Below, one piece after another: positions 21,998 to 33,059 of a DNA stretch of 64,000 nucleotides (positions are counted from its first letter, which is position 1; every line of letters begins with the position of its first letter). The position numbers were made by a program, and so were the translations under genes. The notes below the pieces were generated by a model. That model had not been told where the DNA came from. It saw nothing but the letters and a program-made list of their open reading frames with translations, and ran no database searches. The DNA comes from Viola odorata (lineage: Eukaryota; Streptophyta; Magnoliopsida; Malpighiales; Violaceae), in NCBI GenBank assembly GCA_963691705.1, contig OY829538.1, positions 29,036,836 through 29,100,835 of the forward strand, given 5' to 3'.

Positions 21998-22899
21998 TGT
22001 CGCGCCCCACGAAAATTAACAGAGGAATGCTAATTCACGAGTGTGCAACGAAATTCGGGACCTTACAATGCTCAGCGTAGATGGACGCCTCGCAGCATGC
22101 AATGAAGTCGCCACCCTAATTTGGTTGCTAGGTTTAGGGAACCTTAATCGTCATGGCATAGGAAATATAATAAGTAAAAAAACTAAAGGCACAAAAAAGG
22201 GGTCTGGACCCCAGACAAAGGTTCGGGGTCGTATTATGGTCTCGGGAAGGTGTTAGGCACCCGAGTCACATCCGAAAATGGTTACCGGTTGATGAGAGAG
22301 GTGTTTTAAAGGTGTTTTGATAAAATGCGTTTTGAAAAGTGGGCCCTCAGAGGAATCGTCACTTTGGTCTTATCTATGATCGTAATCGTTCAGGAATAAT
22401 TAAGACGTCTTTCTGACGGGGTTACCGTTTATCAAGACCAATTGATTATTCCTGATCGTAACGTGATGGGACTGAAATTTCCGTAAGACTGAATGAGCGC
22501 CCTCTTTTTTCATCATCGGGCCATGCATGATTAAATTAATTACTACGTGATCCTAACATGGATTGCTACCAGAGTACCATTTTAAATGATGGATTTAAAA
22601 TGATAGTTTGTTGTGGGATCGAAAGTCCCCATGTACATGCAGTCAATATAAGCGAGAATTAAAATCACATGAACGCGGCATTTTAAGAAAGTCTTTAAAC
22701 ACGTTGTGCATGTGGGTTGATTTTAGTTCTAGCAGTTCTATGTATCATGCATACAATTGATATTTGCGAAAAGCATTGAATAAATAAAAAGGACTTGTGA
22801 GGCGTACTTTCGAGCGAAGCTTGAAATTAACCTACAAAACGAGAGTGTTAGTGATAGCTTGAGAAATAACTGAGCAATGAAAATTTTAAATGACAATTG

Positions 22900-23640
22900 A
22901 TTGTACACGTAAAATGATGGATTGTGCGCATACGAGAATTAAATGCTGAGCTTGATGAGTGCATGAAAATAAATGACGACAATTGATTGCATGCGAGAAA
23001 TGATGAATTTTACGCATAGGAAAATGAGATACTGAGTTGATTGCGTGCGAAAAATGATTGATTTTAAGCACACGAGAATTTAAATGCTGTGTGGATGGCA
23101 TGCGAAAAATGATTGATTTTACGCATACGAGAATTTAAATGCTAGGTTGATTGCATGCGAAAAATGATTGATTTTTACTCATACGAGAATTTAAATGCTG
23201 TGTTGATTGCATGCGAAAAATGATGGATTTTACGCATACGAAAATGAAATGCTGTTTTGATTTGCATGCGAAAAATGATGGATTTTACGCATACGAGAAT
23301 TTAAGTGCTAGGTTGATTGCATGCGAAAAATGATTGATTTTAAGCATGCGAGAATTTAAATGCTGGGTTGATTGCATGCGAAAAATGATTGATTTTTACG
23401 CATACGAGAATTTAAATGCTGGGTTGATTGCATGCGAAAAATGATGGATTTTACGTATACGAAAATGAAATGCTGTTTTGATTTGCATGCGAAAAATGAT
23501 GGATTTTACGCATACGAGAATTTAAGTGCTAGGTTGATTGCATGCGAAAAATGATTGATTTTAAGCATGCGAGAATTTAAATGCTGGGTTGATTGCACGC
23601 GAAAAAAGGATCTATTTTACTCATACAAAAATGAAATGTT
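22900..23640 (-). repeat. Tandem repeat zone 1 in LTR C (~56-bp units)
   Basis: Repeated TTGATTGCATGCGAAAAATG plus GATTTTACGCATACGAGAAT and TTAAATGCTGGG, about a dozen copies with small variations. Copy number and order differ from D and E. Equivalent zones are at 33950-34680 and 45163-45893. Confidence 0.8.
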
Positions 23641-23749
23641 GTCTTGATAAGTGCAGAAAAATTAAATGCTAGGGGCGATTTACAAGGAATAAAAAGTTTG
23701 GTGATTGGCAGAAAATAAAACAGGTTGATAATGTAGAGAATGAGCAGTT

Positions 23750-24420
23750 GGATATTTGCAGAAAATAAACAGTTGATATTTGCAGAAAATAAACAGTTGA
23801 TAGATTGCGGAAGAATTTCCAGCAGTTTGCAAAAAAAATTAAAGCAGTTGAATATTTACGAGAATTAAAATGCGACCGACCATGTAGGCGGTATTGAATT
23901 TAAATTGCTGAAAGTAAATTGCTGAAATTTAAAGTGCGGAAAAATAAAGTGCGGAAAAGTAAACAGTTGATAAGTGCGACCGACCATGTAGGCGGTATTG
24001 AATTTAAATTGCTAAAATTTAAAGTGCGGAAAAGTAAAAGGCGGAAATTTAAAGTGCGGAAAAGTAAACAGTTGATAAGTGCGACCGACCATGTAGGCGG
24101 TATTGAATTTAAATTGCTGAAATTTAAAGTGCGGAAAAGTAAACAGTTGATAATTTGCGGAAGGATTTCCAGCAGTTTGCGAAAAATTAAAGGAGTTGAT
24201 AAATTGCGAGAATTAAAATGTAACCGACCATATAGGCGGTATATTGAATTTAAATTGCGAAAAATTAAAGTGCGAATAATTTAAACAGTTGATAATTTGC
24301 GGAAGGATTTCCAGCAGTTTGCGAAAAATTAAAGCAGTTGAATATTTACGAAAATTAAATGCGACCGACCATGTAGGCGGTATAATAAATAATTGAATTT
24401 AAATTGCTGAATATAAATGA
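23750..24420 (-). repeat. Tandem repeat zone 2 in LTR C
   Basis: Repeats of CAGTTGATAATTTGCGGAAG, TTTCCAGCAGTTTGCGAAAA and TGCGACCGACCATGTAGGCG with spacers of AAAGTGCGGAAAAGTAAA. One block more is present in D and E, which accounts for most of the length difference of LTR C. Confidence 0.75.
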
Positions 24421-25450
24421 CTGAAGTTAGATAACGTAAAAAGAATATCACGATAAGAAATGAACAATTCAAGTATAAAAACAATTAAATAACAAATTGT
24501 CGCAAGAATGAGCAGACGAAAAATATGAACACGGAAATGACGCATGTGAGCATTTAAATCATTTATAAGCATTTAAAGCATGGTATATGACTATTTAATT
24601 TCGTGCATAAATATTTAATCATGGTATATAAATATTTAAGCAAAGCGAAATAATAAACAAGTATTGTAAATAATGATTAATTAAATATGGTATACGAATT
24701 AAATTAAACATTACGTACGAGCATGAAATAAAAAAATGACTCGAATGCTTGACGAAGAATTAATGGGCTGGGCCCCATGTGCTGAAATTTAGTTAAAATG
24801 GGGTAGGAATAAATCCTAGCCCATAACTTAAATTGAAGGGAAAGGAAAGGATGGGCTTGGCTTAAGCCAAAGCCCATCAGCATGCTAAAAGAAAGGAGGG
24901 ACGGGCTTAGCCCGTCACCTTCCTCATGAAGAACAGCAGCCGCTGTTCATCTTCTTCCTTGCGCCGGCGTTACTGTCGGCGACAAGGGAGGAGCTCCGGC
25001 CACCCGAACACCTCCAAAATGGTCACAATGCGACCGGAGTCAAGCGACGACCAAAACCCGACCAGAATTAAACCACTTCATCCATGGACGAGGAGCAATT
25101 TCACGTTTGAACAAATATACGCATTAAAGCCCAAAAATCCATAATTAATTAAAGGAAACAGCAGGCATTTGAATTGAAGCAAGTAACACGTTTACAACTT
25201 GAAAATGAAGTATACAAAACAGATTTGAGCCATTGATTAAATGTTTAAAGCTAAAAACGAAAATTAAAGGAGAGAAGCTAGAGAGAGAAAGCTTGATAAA
25301 CTCACCTTGATTGCTTTCCTTTGCCTTGGTTCGGGTGGATGAATTGGCTAGGAGAAGGGAGGTGAGCCGTGTGTGAATTGGCTAGGAGAATGGAGAGGGA
25401 GTAGAGCTTTTTTTGTAAAATTTCCGACCCTCGCGAAGGGAAATGGTGAC

Positions 25451-25464
25451 GGCTATTTATAGCC
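25451..25464 (-). promoter_or_regulatory. TATA box of LTR C
   Basis: Palindromic GGCTATTTATAGCC (minus strand GGCTATAAATAGCC) at the U3/R border. Equivalents lie at 36664-36677 (D) and 47877-47890 (E). Confidence 0.6.
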
Positions 25465-25658
25465 GAAGGGAGCCGCGTGGTGGCTGGACGCGGGCTGCGC
25501 GTGGAGGAGCTGGAGGCGTGATGATGGCGGAGCTAGGGAGCTACGGCTAGGGGCTCGGACGAAGACGTGGCTGAGAAGGAGAGCAGGTGGCTCGGGCGCG
25601 GGCTCGTGGCTGAGAATTTCCTTGCACTGTGCATGTGCATTATGCACCATAAATCAAG

Positions 25659-25704
25659 GGCCATTGATCTGGTTGACTTTCCTTGGTTGACCAGATCAAT
25701 GGCC
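25659..25704 (-). promoter_or_regulatory. W-box palindrome in U3 of LTR C
   Basis: GGCCATTGATCTGGT and its reverse complement flank GTTGACT and GGTTGACC cores. Equivalents are at 36872-36917 (D) and 48085-48130 (E), and in diverged LTRs A and B. Confidence 0.5.
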
Positions 25705-26389
25705 ATGATCAAATGGCCTTTCATCTGATTTAAATAGCCTCGAGCCGGATCCGTCGAGCAAACGTTCCGACTTTTCGAGCCGAAGGTGCCGGCGCGTAGA
25801 AAAAAATACAACGGTTTTAACCGTCTACAGCGAACGATGAGAACTTCTCGTTTAACGCGTTTATTTTAGTGTTCAAAGGCGCGAAACGCGGGAACGAAAA
25901 AAATAAAGCGTTACACCGAAAATTACACGAAACGCTGTAGACCGTTGCGACCGGAAAAAAATCTAGCAACTAGTTGATGGAAAACATTTTAAAGTCGAGT
26001 TATTGTCCGAGCGAACTTACTCGGGTCCAATAAAAGCTCGAACGAAAATAATAATAAAAAATAAAAATACTAAAAAATGTGCGAAAATATAAAAAATCCT
26101 AAAATTCGTGTGATGACCTAAAACGAAGAATAATTTAAGAAACGACTGCCGGATAATTAAAAATGTGATTTTTAAGGCTAAAAATAATAATGATAATAAT
26201 AATGAAAATACTTGACGAAAAATTAAAAATGCGACTTCGAAAGCTGACGATGCTAACGATGATGCTAAAATGCAACGAAACACCTAAGAATGCTAGCGAC
26301 ATTAAATCAACTGAAAATGACTGTAAATTAACTAAATAACAGAAATGCTAAAATTAAATAAAAATGGCGTCAAAATTCGGGTATCAACA

Positions 26390-26447
26390 GTTGCCCCATC
26401 TTTACTGTCTTATCGAAGTATTTGATAAGCAGTAAAGACAGTTGCCC
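26390..26447 (-). promoter_or_regulatory. Polypurine tract and perfect hairpin, internal region 1
   Basis: On the minus strand purine-rich AAAG(A)TGGGGCAACTG abuts the LTR start TGTTGATACCC. The hairpin CTTTACTGtCTTATC (26400-26414) pairs with GATAAGCAGTAAAG (26424-26437) around a 9-nt loop. GTTGCCCC occurs on both sides of it. The equivalent in copy 2 is 37603-37660. Confidence 0.7.
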
Positions 26448-26499
26448 CTAGATATCCGAATTTTGGCGACACGGCAGGTCTTACCTCAAACTTACAGTG

Positions 26500-27400
26500 A
26501 TGAGGTCGCTCTGGGAGGAGGTAGTTGCTTGATGTCGCTCTGGGAGTCTGGGAGGAGGAGATTGATTGATGCTGTTACTGGGGATACCAGGTGCTTGCTT
26601 GACGTCACTCTGGGAGGAGATAGGTTGTTGATCCTGCAAAGACGTAAACTTAGATCTGCTCGGGTATTGAGAGGCACATAAGTTGCAGGGAATGTAAATG
26701 ACAACTACTCTACCGGGGACGGAAAGTAATTTTACGAAAATGTAAACGACAGCCCCACTGGGGGGATGATCACTTGACATGTAACTGATGTTGCTTCGGA
26801 AGATAGTGCGCGATTCGCAGAAGTATGTATGATTTGTCCTAATGATGTCAATCTAGGAGGAGGAAAATAATTATGCAGAAATGTAGAATTGTATGAATGA
26901 TGTTGCTCTGGGAGGGGAAGAAATGCTAAGGTTGAAAAAGGTAGAACTACGCTATGCTATCACTCTGGGAGGAGAAGAAATGCTACGCTGGAAACTAAAC
27001 CTATGATGTCACTCTGGGAGGAGAAGAAATGCTTGATGCTGAATACTAAAAGTTGTCACTCTAGGAGGAGAAGAAATGCTTGATGCTGAAAACTAAACCT
27101 ATGATGTCACTCTGAGAGGAGAAGAAATGCTAAGGCTGAAAACTAAATGCTGTCACTCTGGGAGGAGAAGAAATGCTAGGTCGGAATCTAAATGCTGTCA
27201 CTCTGGGAGGAGAAGAATGCTAATGCTTTTGATGGTGTTATTTGGTGATGAGGGAATTGATGTTGGCCCTGGGGATAAAAAAGTGTTTACAAAATTGATG
27301 ATGTTGTTCGTGGATGTCACTATGGGAGGAGATGGTTGGTTGATGTCACTCTGGGAGGAGGTATGCCTTTGATGTCACTCTGGGAGGAGTTATGCTTTAA
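26500..27400 (-). repeat. Array 1 of internal region 1 (CACTCTGGGAGGAG units)
   Basis: Irregular repeats of GATGTCACTCTGGGAGGAG, in the middle followed by AAGAAATGCT and spaced about 45-60 bp. The short ORFs here follow the repeat. Duplicate at 37713-38613. Confidence 0.8.
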
Positions 27401-27407
27401 ATTCTAG

Positions 27408-27700
27408 TCTGGGCGAGGCTATCGCATTGCTTGATGCTGGTATGAAAAATGAGGTTGCATGTCGGTGCGAGGCTATCGCTCTTCGGACGATGATGTGGAA
27501 ATACGGATAAAGGTCCGTGCGAGGCTATCGCTCTCCGGACGTCGTCGTGGTGATGTGAATGAAGGTCCGTGCGAGGCTATCGCTCTCCGGATGTTGACGT
27601 GGCAATGTAAATGAATGTCCGTGTGAGGCTATCGCTCTCCGAGTGTTGACGTGGCAATGCGGATGAAGGTCTGTGCGAGGCTATCGCTCTCCGGACGCTG
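27408..27700 (-). repeat. Array 2 of internal region 1 (GTGCGAGGCTATCGCTCT units)
   Basis: About six units of GGTCCGTGCGAGGCTATCGC with TCTCCGGACG, spaced roughly 55-60 bp. Duplicate at 38621-38913. Confidence 0.8.
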
Positions 27701-27949
27701 GTGCTGAAAATGTAGTCACTCAAGGAGGAGTTATTCAGATATGCAGAAAAGTAGTCGCTCAAGGAGGAGTATTTTTAGATAGACGAAAAAAAAGTAGTTG
27801 CTCACGGAGGAGTGATAATTATGCAGAAATATAGAATTATGTAAATGAGAGTTGTAGCGTACCTTCGCTCGGATATTGATTGACGATAACATACCTTTGC
27901 CCTGATGTTGATTTGATATTTGGGGTGACTGTTTATGAATTTTCAAGAT

Positions 27950-29130
27950 ATGGTGTGGGGACGTGACCTGACACAACATTAACAGATGACATGTGCGGAC
28001 GTGACCAGACACAATATTAACAAACGCGATGTGGGGACGTGACCCTTCAACGCTTAACAGACAATATGCGTGGACGTGACCAGACACAACCTTATCAGAC
28101 GACTGTGCGGACGTGACCGGACCTGACATTAACAGCATGATGTGGGGACGTGACCAAGCACACTTTTAAATGACACGATGTGGGGACGTGACCCTTCACA
28201 ACGCTTAACGGACAATATGTGCGGACTTGACCAGACACAACATTATCAGACGACATGTGCGGACGTGACCAAGCACACTTTTAAATGACACGATGTGGGG
28301 ACGTGACCCTTCACAACGCTTAACAGACAACATGTGCGGACGTGACCAGACACAACATTATCAGATGACTGTGCGGACGTGACCGGACACAGCATTAAAA
28401 ACACGATGCGGGGACGTGACCCTTCACAACGCTTAACGGACAATATGTGCGGACGTGACCAGACACAACATTATCAGACGACATGTGCGGACGTGACCGG
28501 ACACAGCATTAAAAACACGATGCGGGGACGTGACCCTTCACAACGCTTAACGGACGATATGTGCGGACGTGACCAGACACAACATTATCAGATGACATGT
28601 GCGGACATGACCAAGCACACTTTTAAATGACACGATGTGGGGACGTGACCCTTCACAACGCTTAACGGACAATATGTGCGGACGTGACCAGACACCACAT
28701 TATCAGACGACATGCGCGGACGTGACCGGACATGACATCAACAACACGATGTGGGGACGTGACCCTCCACAACGCTTAACAGACAACATGTGCGGACGTG
28801 ACCAGACACAACATTATCAGACGACATGTGCGGACGTGACCAAGCACATTTTTAAATGACACGATGTGGGGACGTGACCCTTCACAACGTTTAACAGACA
28901 ATATGTGCGGACGTGACCAGACACCACATTATCAGACGACATGCGCGGACGTGACCGGACATGTCATCAACAACACGATGTGGGGACGTGACCCTCCACA
29001 ACGCTTAACAGACAACATGTGCGGACGTGACCAGACACAACATTATCAGACGACATGTGCGGACGTGACCAAGCACATTTTTAAATGACACGATGTGGGG
29101 ACGTGACCCTTCACAACGTTTAACAGATGG
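27950..29130 (-). repeat. Array 3 of internal region 1 (GGACGTGACC units, 229-bp higher order)
   Basis: About thirty short units share GTGCGGACGTGACC or GTGGGGACGTGACC with variable tails (AGACACAACATTATCAGACG, CTTCACAACGCTTAAC, AAGCACACTTTTAAATGAC). They form a higher-order repeat of 229 bp, clearest at 28635-29092. The 74-83-codon frames here are repeat by-products. Duplicate at 39163-40343. Confidence 0.85.
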
Positions 29131-30379
29131 TGTAAAAAGGGAAAGCAAGTCTTACCTTGAACTTACCGTATGAACTGAAATGGAGAGTGGTTGACCGTGA
29201 GGGAACGAGATTCACCGCACGAAGCTGATTTGGGAGTGGTAACGTACTCCCTTCGACGCTGATTGGATTTTGATGAAAATCCAATATGGCGAGGGCTTTA
29301 CAACGATGTCGTCATCGAAGACCCATGGTTGAGGAGTCACCGGAGCATATCTGTGTCCTGCAAATTGGAAGGAAGCAAATACAAAGTTGCAACAAAATAG
29401 AAAAATGAGAGAGCAATTGACCTGTGAGAAATATCAAATATTCCTACCTTTAACCCACGGCTTGCCCCCAAGTTTTTTTGTTTGGAATGAAAATGATTTC
29501 TTTGTTTAAGAAAATAAATTCAAGCCTTTTTCTCTTTTTGGATAAAATGTGCGTTCAGTTTTCATTATATGAACATGATTGATTCAAGTCTAGATAACGT
29601 CTACGTCTTGTTCAAGAAATAACGACCTCAAGGACAAGACTTTCCCACAACTTGCAGCCGTAAGCAATCCTCACTTGATATTAGTGTTTGCACTCACGCT
29701 CTGGAACAAGGCTAAGTGTTTTACACTCATAAAGATGCAACTAACATGATACATAATTTACAGATCGCAATGTCAATCCGAGTGAATATACTTCGAATGA
29801 AGATGCACATGCATGGGCGTTCTAATAATCGATGGGACTTTTACGGAAAAGAATGAAAGGACATGAAAAGTCCGGAAAGGAGTTTGTTTTGGGAAATATT
29901 GCTTTGTTGAGGAGTTGGAAGGCTTTTGATGAGTGATGCTTTGCTAATTGGCCAGGATGAGGGCGAGGTGCGCGAGTCTTTTCGCTTTTTGCTGGGGATG
30001 CTTGCTTGACAGAGTGCGTGAGCTCTGGGATCCTTGTTGGGGGTGCTTTCCCTTTGGCCAGGGGCCCTTTTCTTGAGTCTTCATTGGGGAGCGTCGTCGC
30101 TGTTCATTTTGCGACTTACTACTTGAGTTGGCCTGGGGCCCCTTTCTCTTCTCGGGTTCTCACTAGGGATGCTTGCTTTGAGGTTTCTTGAGTTGGCCTT
30201 GGGCCTCTTTTGCTTGACTTTACTAGGGGAAGGCTGCTTTGAGATTTCTCGAGTTGGCCTTGGGCCTTTCTACTCGAGTTCAATGGGGAAAGTTTTCTTC
30301 GAGATTTTCTCGAATTGAGTTGTCCCCGGGTTGTGATTGCTTTGGCTCTTCGATTTTTTGTATTCGTCGAAGGTCTCTG

Positions 30380-30477
30380 AGCACTTTCTTTCTTTTCTTT
30401 TCTTTTCCCTTTTTTCCCCCCTCTCCTTTTTTCTTTTTTCTTTTTTCTTTTTCTCTCTCCTTTTCCCTTTTTTTTTT
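30380..30477 (-). repeat. CT-rich (element-sense GA-rich) tract
   Basis: Nearly pure pyrimidine on the plus strand for about 100 bp, so the element's sense strand carries a long polypurine run near the middle of the internal region. Duplicate at 41593-41690. It could be simple-sequence expansion or a secondary primer site. Confidence 0.7.
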
Positions 30478-32369
30478 TATGTATATCCCTCCCCTTTTTG
30501 ATTTAATTTGAAAATGCAACAGAGCAGAGCAAGCACAGCCTTCGTCTTGATCTCTTCCCCTTTTGTCTTGAGGCCTCGGCCTTCGTCGTTGCTGCTTCTC
30601 CGGTGATGGTCCTTAGCGATCTCCTGGTGACCTTTTCCGTCTCTTTCATCGTGCTCTTGGACTCGACGCGCTTTTACTTCCGGCTGGCGATTTTAGCTGA
30701 AACTGCTCTTTGGCTCCCGGGGTATGAGTGATATTGACGGTTTGGGGAGTGATGACATATATGGTGGAAAGAGGGAAAAAACGAAAAAAGTGGAGAAAAT
30801 CGTAAAAGTCCCATGTCACTTTATAGCTATCCTATGTCTAATGGTGCATGTACCCTGGATATTATGCGAATTCAACTAGTATCTAGTCAGGCACTTACAC
30901 TCATGAAAGAAACAAAGCGTGAAGGCCCAAAATACTCACAGGGATATGTTTTGTGATTGCTTACGTCTAGACGTGCCATGGATATAAGAGCTAACAGACA
31001 AAATCATGTATGTTTCATATAATTTCTAATGAACGCACAAGTCATCCATGTCGTGATAAAGTGATGAATATGCTTGAAAAAAACGTTCAAAACATGGGAT
31101 TTTCAAGCCAAGCGACTATGCCTTTTTTTTTTTTTTTTTTTTTTGTAAAAACTAAGAATCTTAGCAGACATGACGCACACACTCTTGCAACAACATAAAT
31201 CGTGGCCATTTAAATTGCAACAACGGAAAATGCGGAAACGGAAATTGCAAAAATGTAAAAGGACAACTTCCCTGAAAAATGAGCTTTGACATTTTTCAAC
31301 GCCTTTTCTTGGTCGTCACTCCATTTGCTTGCCCCCCTGTTTACAAGTCTCGCTGCACCTGAAATGAAGAGACAGTTAAATAATAAATTCATAGGGAAAA
31401 GGTATCCCAAGATGTTGAATTAATGAAAGATAGAGTAATTGAAAAGAACACGTGGGTTGCCTCCCACGAAGCGCCCTTGTTTAAAGTCGTAGGCTCGACT
31501 ATGGTGTGCGTTTGAGTCTTGTGCTTTTGGATCAACATCCCTTTGAACTTCATTGCTTGCCCCCCAGACTTCTCCTGATGAGGGACTATCTCTTTTTCCG
31601 CCCTTTCTCTTAAATGGACCGATTTGCATGAACCTGGAAAAAGGAGCGATCGTAAACCTGAAAAAAGAAAAAAGAGTAAGTATAAGTGATGGACGGTCCT
31701 GAGGCCTCCACGTTGCTCATTCGCTTTTCCGGCTACACTTTCACTTGATATTTTCAGGGTGGTCGGAGAGGCGTGATCTCCTGGTTGCGGATGATATGCG
31801 AAGGAATCCTCTATTCATTCCAACGATATGGAGCAATCTGAGAGGTTATCTGGGACACCCAAATTAGCAGGGGCAACCCCTGCCCCCATGCTAAGAAGAT
31901 CTATGTGCTTTCAAATGACGTAAGGCCTGATGCCTGATGAACCCATCTGAGGGGAGGGACGATGATCTATGTTATGAACTTGGAGTTTCTTGTGATAAGC
32001 TAAAAGGACATGGCCATGAGTGAGCAATACTCGGCTTTTTTCGAATGTTTGGTCTGATTTTTTGGGTTTTTTTTTTTGTGAAACGTTTGTGTTTACCCCG
32101 GAGGGATTTTCTCTTTCTGTTTTTGCGATGGTCTTTTGAGTTGCTTTGGATAGATAATTGATAAGGAAAAGTTGAGGCGATAAACATCCGAAAGAGTACG
32201 ACTTTATTAAAAAGTGTTTATAAAAATATGGTAAACTTGCCAACAACCTAAATTCATCAAAATTGGCTAAGATAGATGAAATCAGGGATCCTATTTACAT
32301 GAGAAAGAACAGGTTTGCCGATGTCCGAGTCCTTAGGCGAAGGTGTCAACTTTAAGAATCAGAATTCTC

Positions 32370-32475
32370 TTGCTCCTACCAAAGGTATTCCCTTGAAGCC
32401 ATCTCCCCTCTCTGTATTTCTATCTTGGCCTCTAAAGCTGCAATCCGACTCTGCAGTGCCTGATCATTGAAACTT
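32370..32475 (-). pseudogene. Relic of a coiled-coil coding segment (Ogre gag/ORF1-like)
   Basis: Read on the minus strand this gives LQSRIAALEAKIEIQRGEM and SREYLW then a TAG, EQENSDS and a stop. The heptad-like, charged pattern resembles the coiled coil near the start of the gag gene at 53800 (KAKIAELEEQV) and the tail of ORF1. It is the only stretch in the internal region that looks once-coding, and suggests that the non-autonomous element arose by decay of an Ogre-type element. Duplicate at 43583-43688. The comparison is by eye and short. Confidence 0.35.
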
Positions 32476-32599
32476 CATTCCCGAAAATATCAAGTGAAAG
32501 TAGTGTAGGTGCCGACATATCGAATGAGCAAGATGGGTCCTACGGGACAAAAATAAAATTTTAAATACAAAGTAACCTGCATGTGTAAGAAATTTACAG

Positions 32600-33059
32600 T
32601 TCGTATAAAAGAAAAAATCATGTCAATATGCCACCAAGACAAATAGAGCCACGACAACGCAAGTATAATCATGATGCACGTGCTGGGGCTCTGATTCCGA
32701 CATTTCTAACTGGCTTGAACGGTTCCCGGATGATACCATGAAAAGGTCCCTAAAGTGTCGTCCAGTCGCCCGATTCCTTGCGAAATCGTATAACCTTTCG
32801 ACTGGCTTTAGGGGTTCATCCGAGTTGGGATTGGTGAACACTACCCAGGACATGTGTCCTAGGGCGTCACTACTACCCTCCTATTTTGGTAATTGTCCCC
32901 TGGGTGTAGGGCGCTATGAAATGCATATGACAATTGCTAAAGCAAATAAATAAACAGACCAGCAATTGATCAAAGCAAATAAATAGATAAACAAATAAAC
33001 ACCTCTCTAAAAAGCTAAAACCGGCTCCGACCCTAATTTCCCCAGTGAAGTCGCCAAAC
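32600..33059 (-). promoter_or_regulatory. PBS and conserved leader of internal region 1
   Basis: The PBS is GTTTGGCGACTTCACTGGGG on the minus strand, ending at 33059 directly beside LTR D. This PBS type is reported for Ogre/Tat elements as tRNA-Arg. The following 450 nt are shared with element B (8650-9117) and, more loosely, with the Ogre-like leader at 50722-51215. Confidence 0.7.

Larger units (their letters stand above)
21998..26389 (-). mobile_element. LTR C (outer 3' LTR of the tandem)
   Basis: 4,392 bp, from TGTCGCGCCCC to GGGTATCAACA on the plus strand. About 150 bp shorter than LTRs D and E, mostly because it lacks one unit present at about 35315-35465 in D. U3 lies at 25465-26389, the TATA box at 25451-25464 and a W-box palindrome at 25659-25704. 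The R-U5 leader contains two tandem-repeat zones and, near 24770-24920, TGGGCC/GGCCCA motifs and a near-perfect palindrome around GGCTTAAGCC. No PBS follows its left end, which is consistent with a 3' LTR. Confidence 0.9.
26390..33059 (-). mobile_element. Internal region 1 of the tandem (non-coding)
   Basis: 6,670 bp. From its 3' end (left) to its 5' end (right): polypurine tract and hairpin; an array of CACTCTGGGAGGAG units (26500-27400); an array around GTGCGAGGCTATCGCTCT (27408-27700); CAAGGAGGAG units (27715-27810); a long array of GGACGTGACC units (27950-29130); unique sequence; a CT-rich tract (30380-30477); more unique sequence; a coiled-coil-coding relic (about 32370-32475); a leader and PBS. 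All frames over 60 codons are short and lack gag, protease, RT, RNase H or integrase motifs. It differs from internal region 2 at roughly eight noticed positions. Confidence 0.85.

Noticed and set aside
21812..22033. Small plus-strand ORF spanning the U3/LTR C junction
   Set aside because: It runs across an insertion boundary and has no recognisable content.
22041..22256. Conserved 71-codon ORF recurring at 33103 and 44316
   Set aside because: It lies in the conserved LTR end, and copies A and B keep the DNA but not the frame in a coding-like way. Nucleotide, not protein, conservation.
25453..25811. Overlapping 65- and 92-codon minus-strand ORFs repeated three times
   Set aside because: They sit over the U3 promoter and TATA region of the LTR; repetition follows the LTR copies.
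28379..29088. Repeated 74-83-codon plus-strand ORFs (MWGRDPSQRLTDN type)
   Set aside because: They follow the tandem array period exactly and are duplicated at 39592-40301; a repeat by-product, not genes.
27950..29130. Possible CRISPR-like array
   Set aside because: Repeats are adjacent with degenerate, repeated tails rather than unique spacers, there are no cas genes, and the context is a plant retroelement.
30239..30519. ORFs on both strands over the CT-rich tract (Phe/Ser-rich and Lys/Glu-rich)
   Set aside because: Low-complexity translation of a simple sequence.
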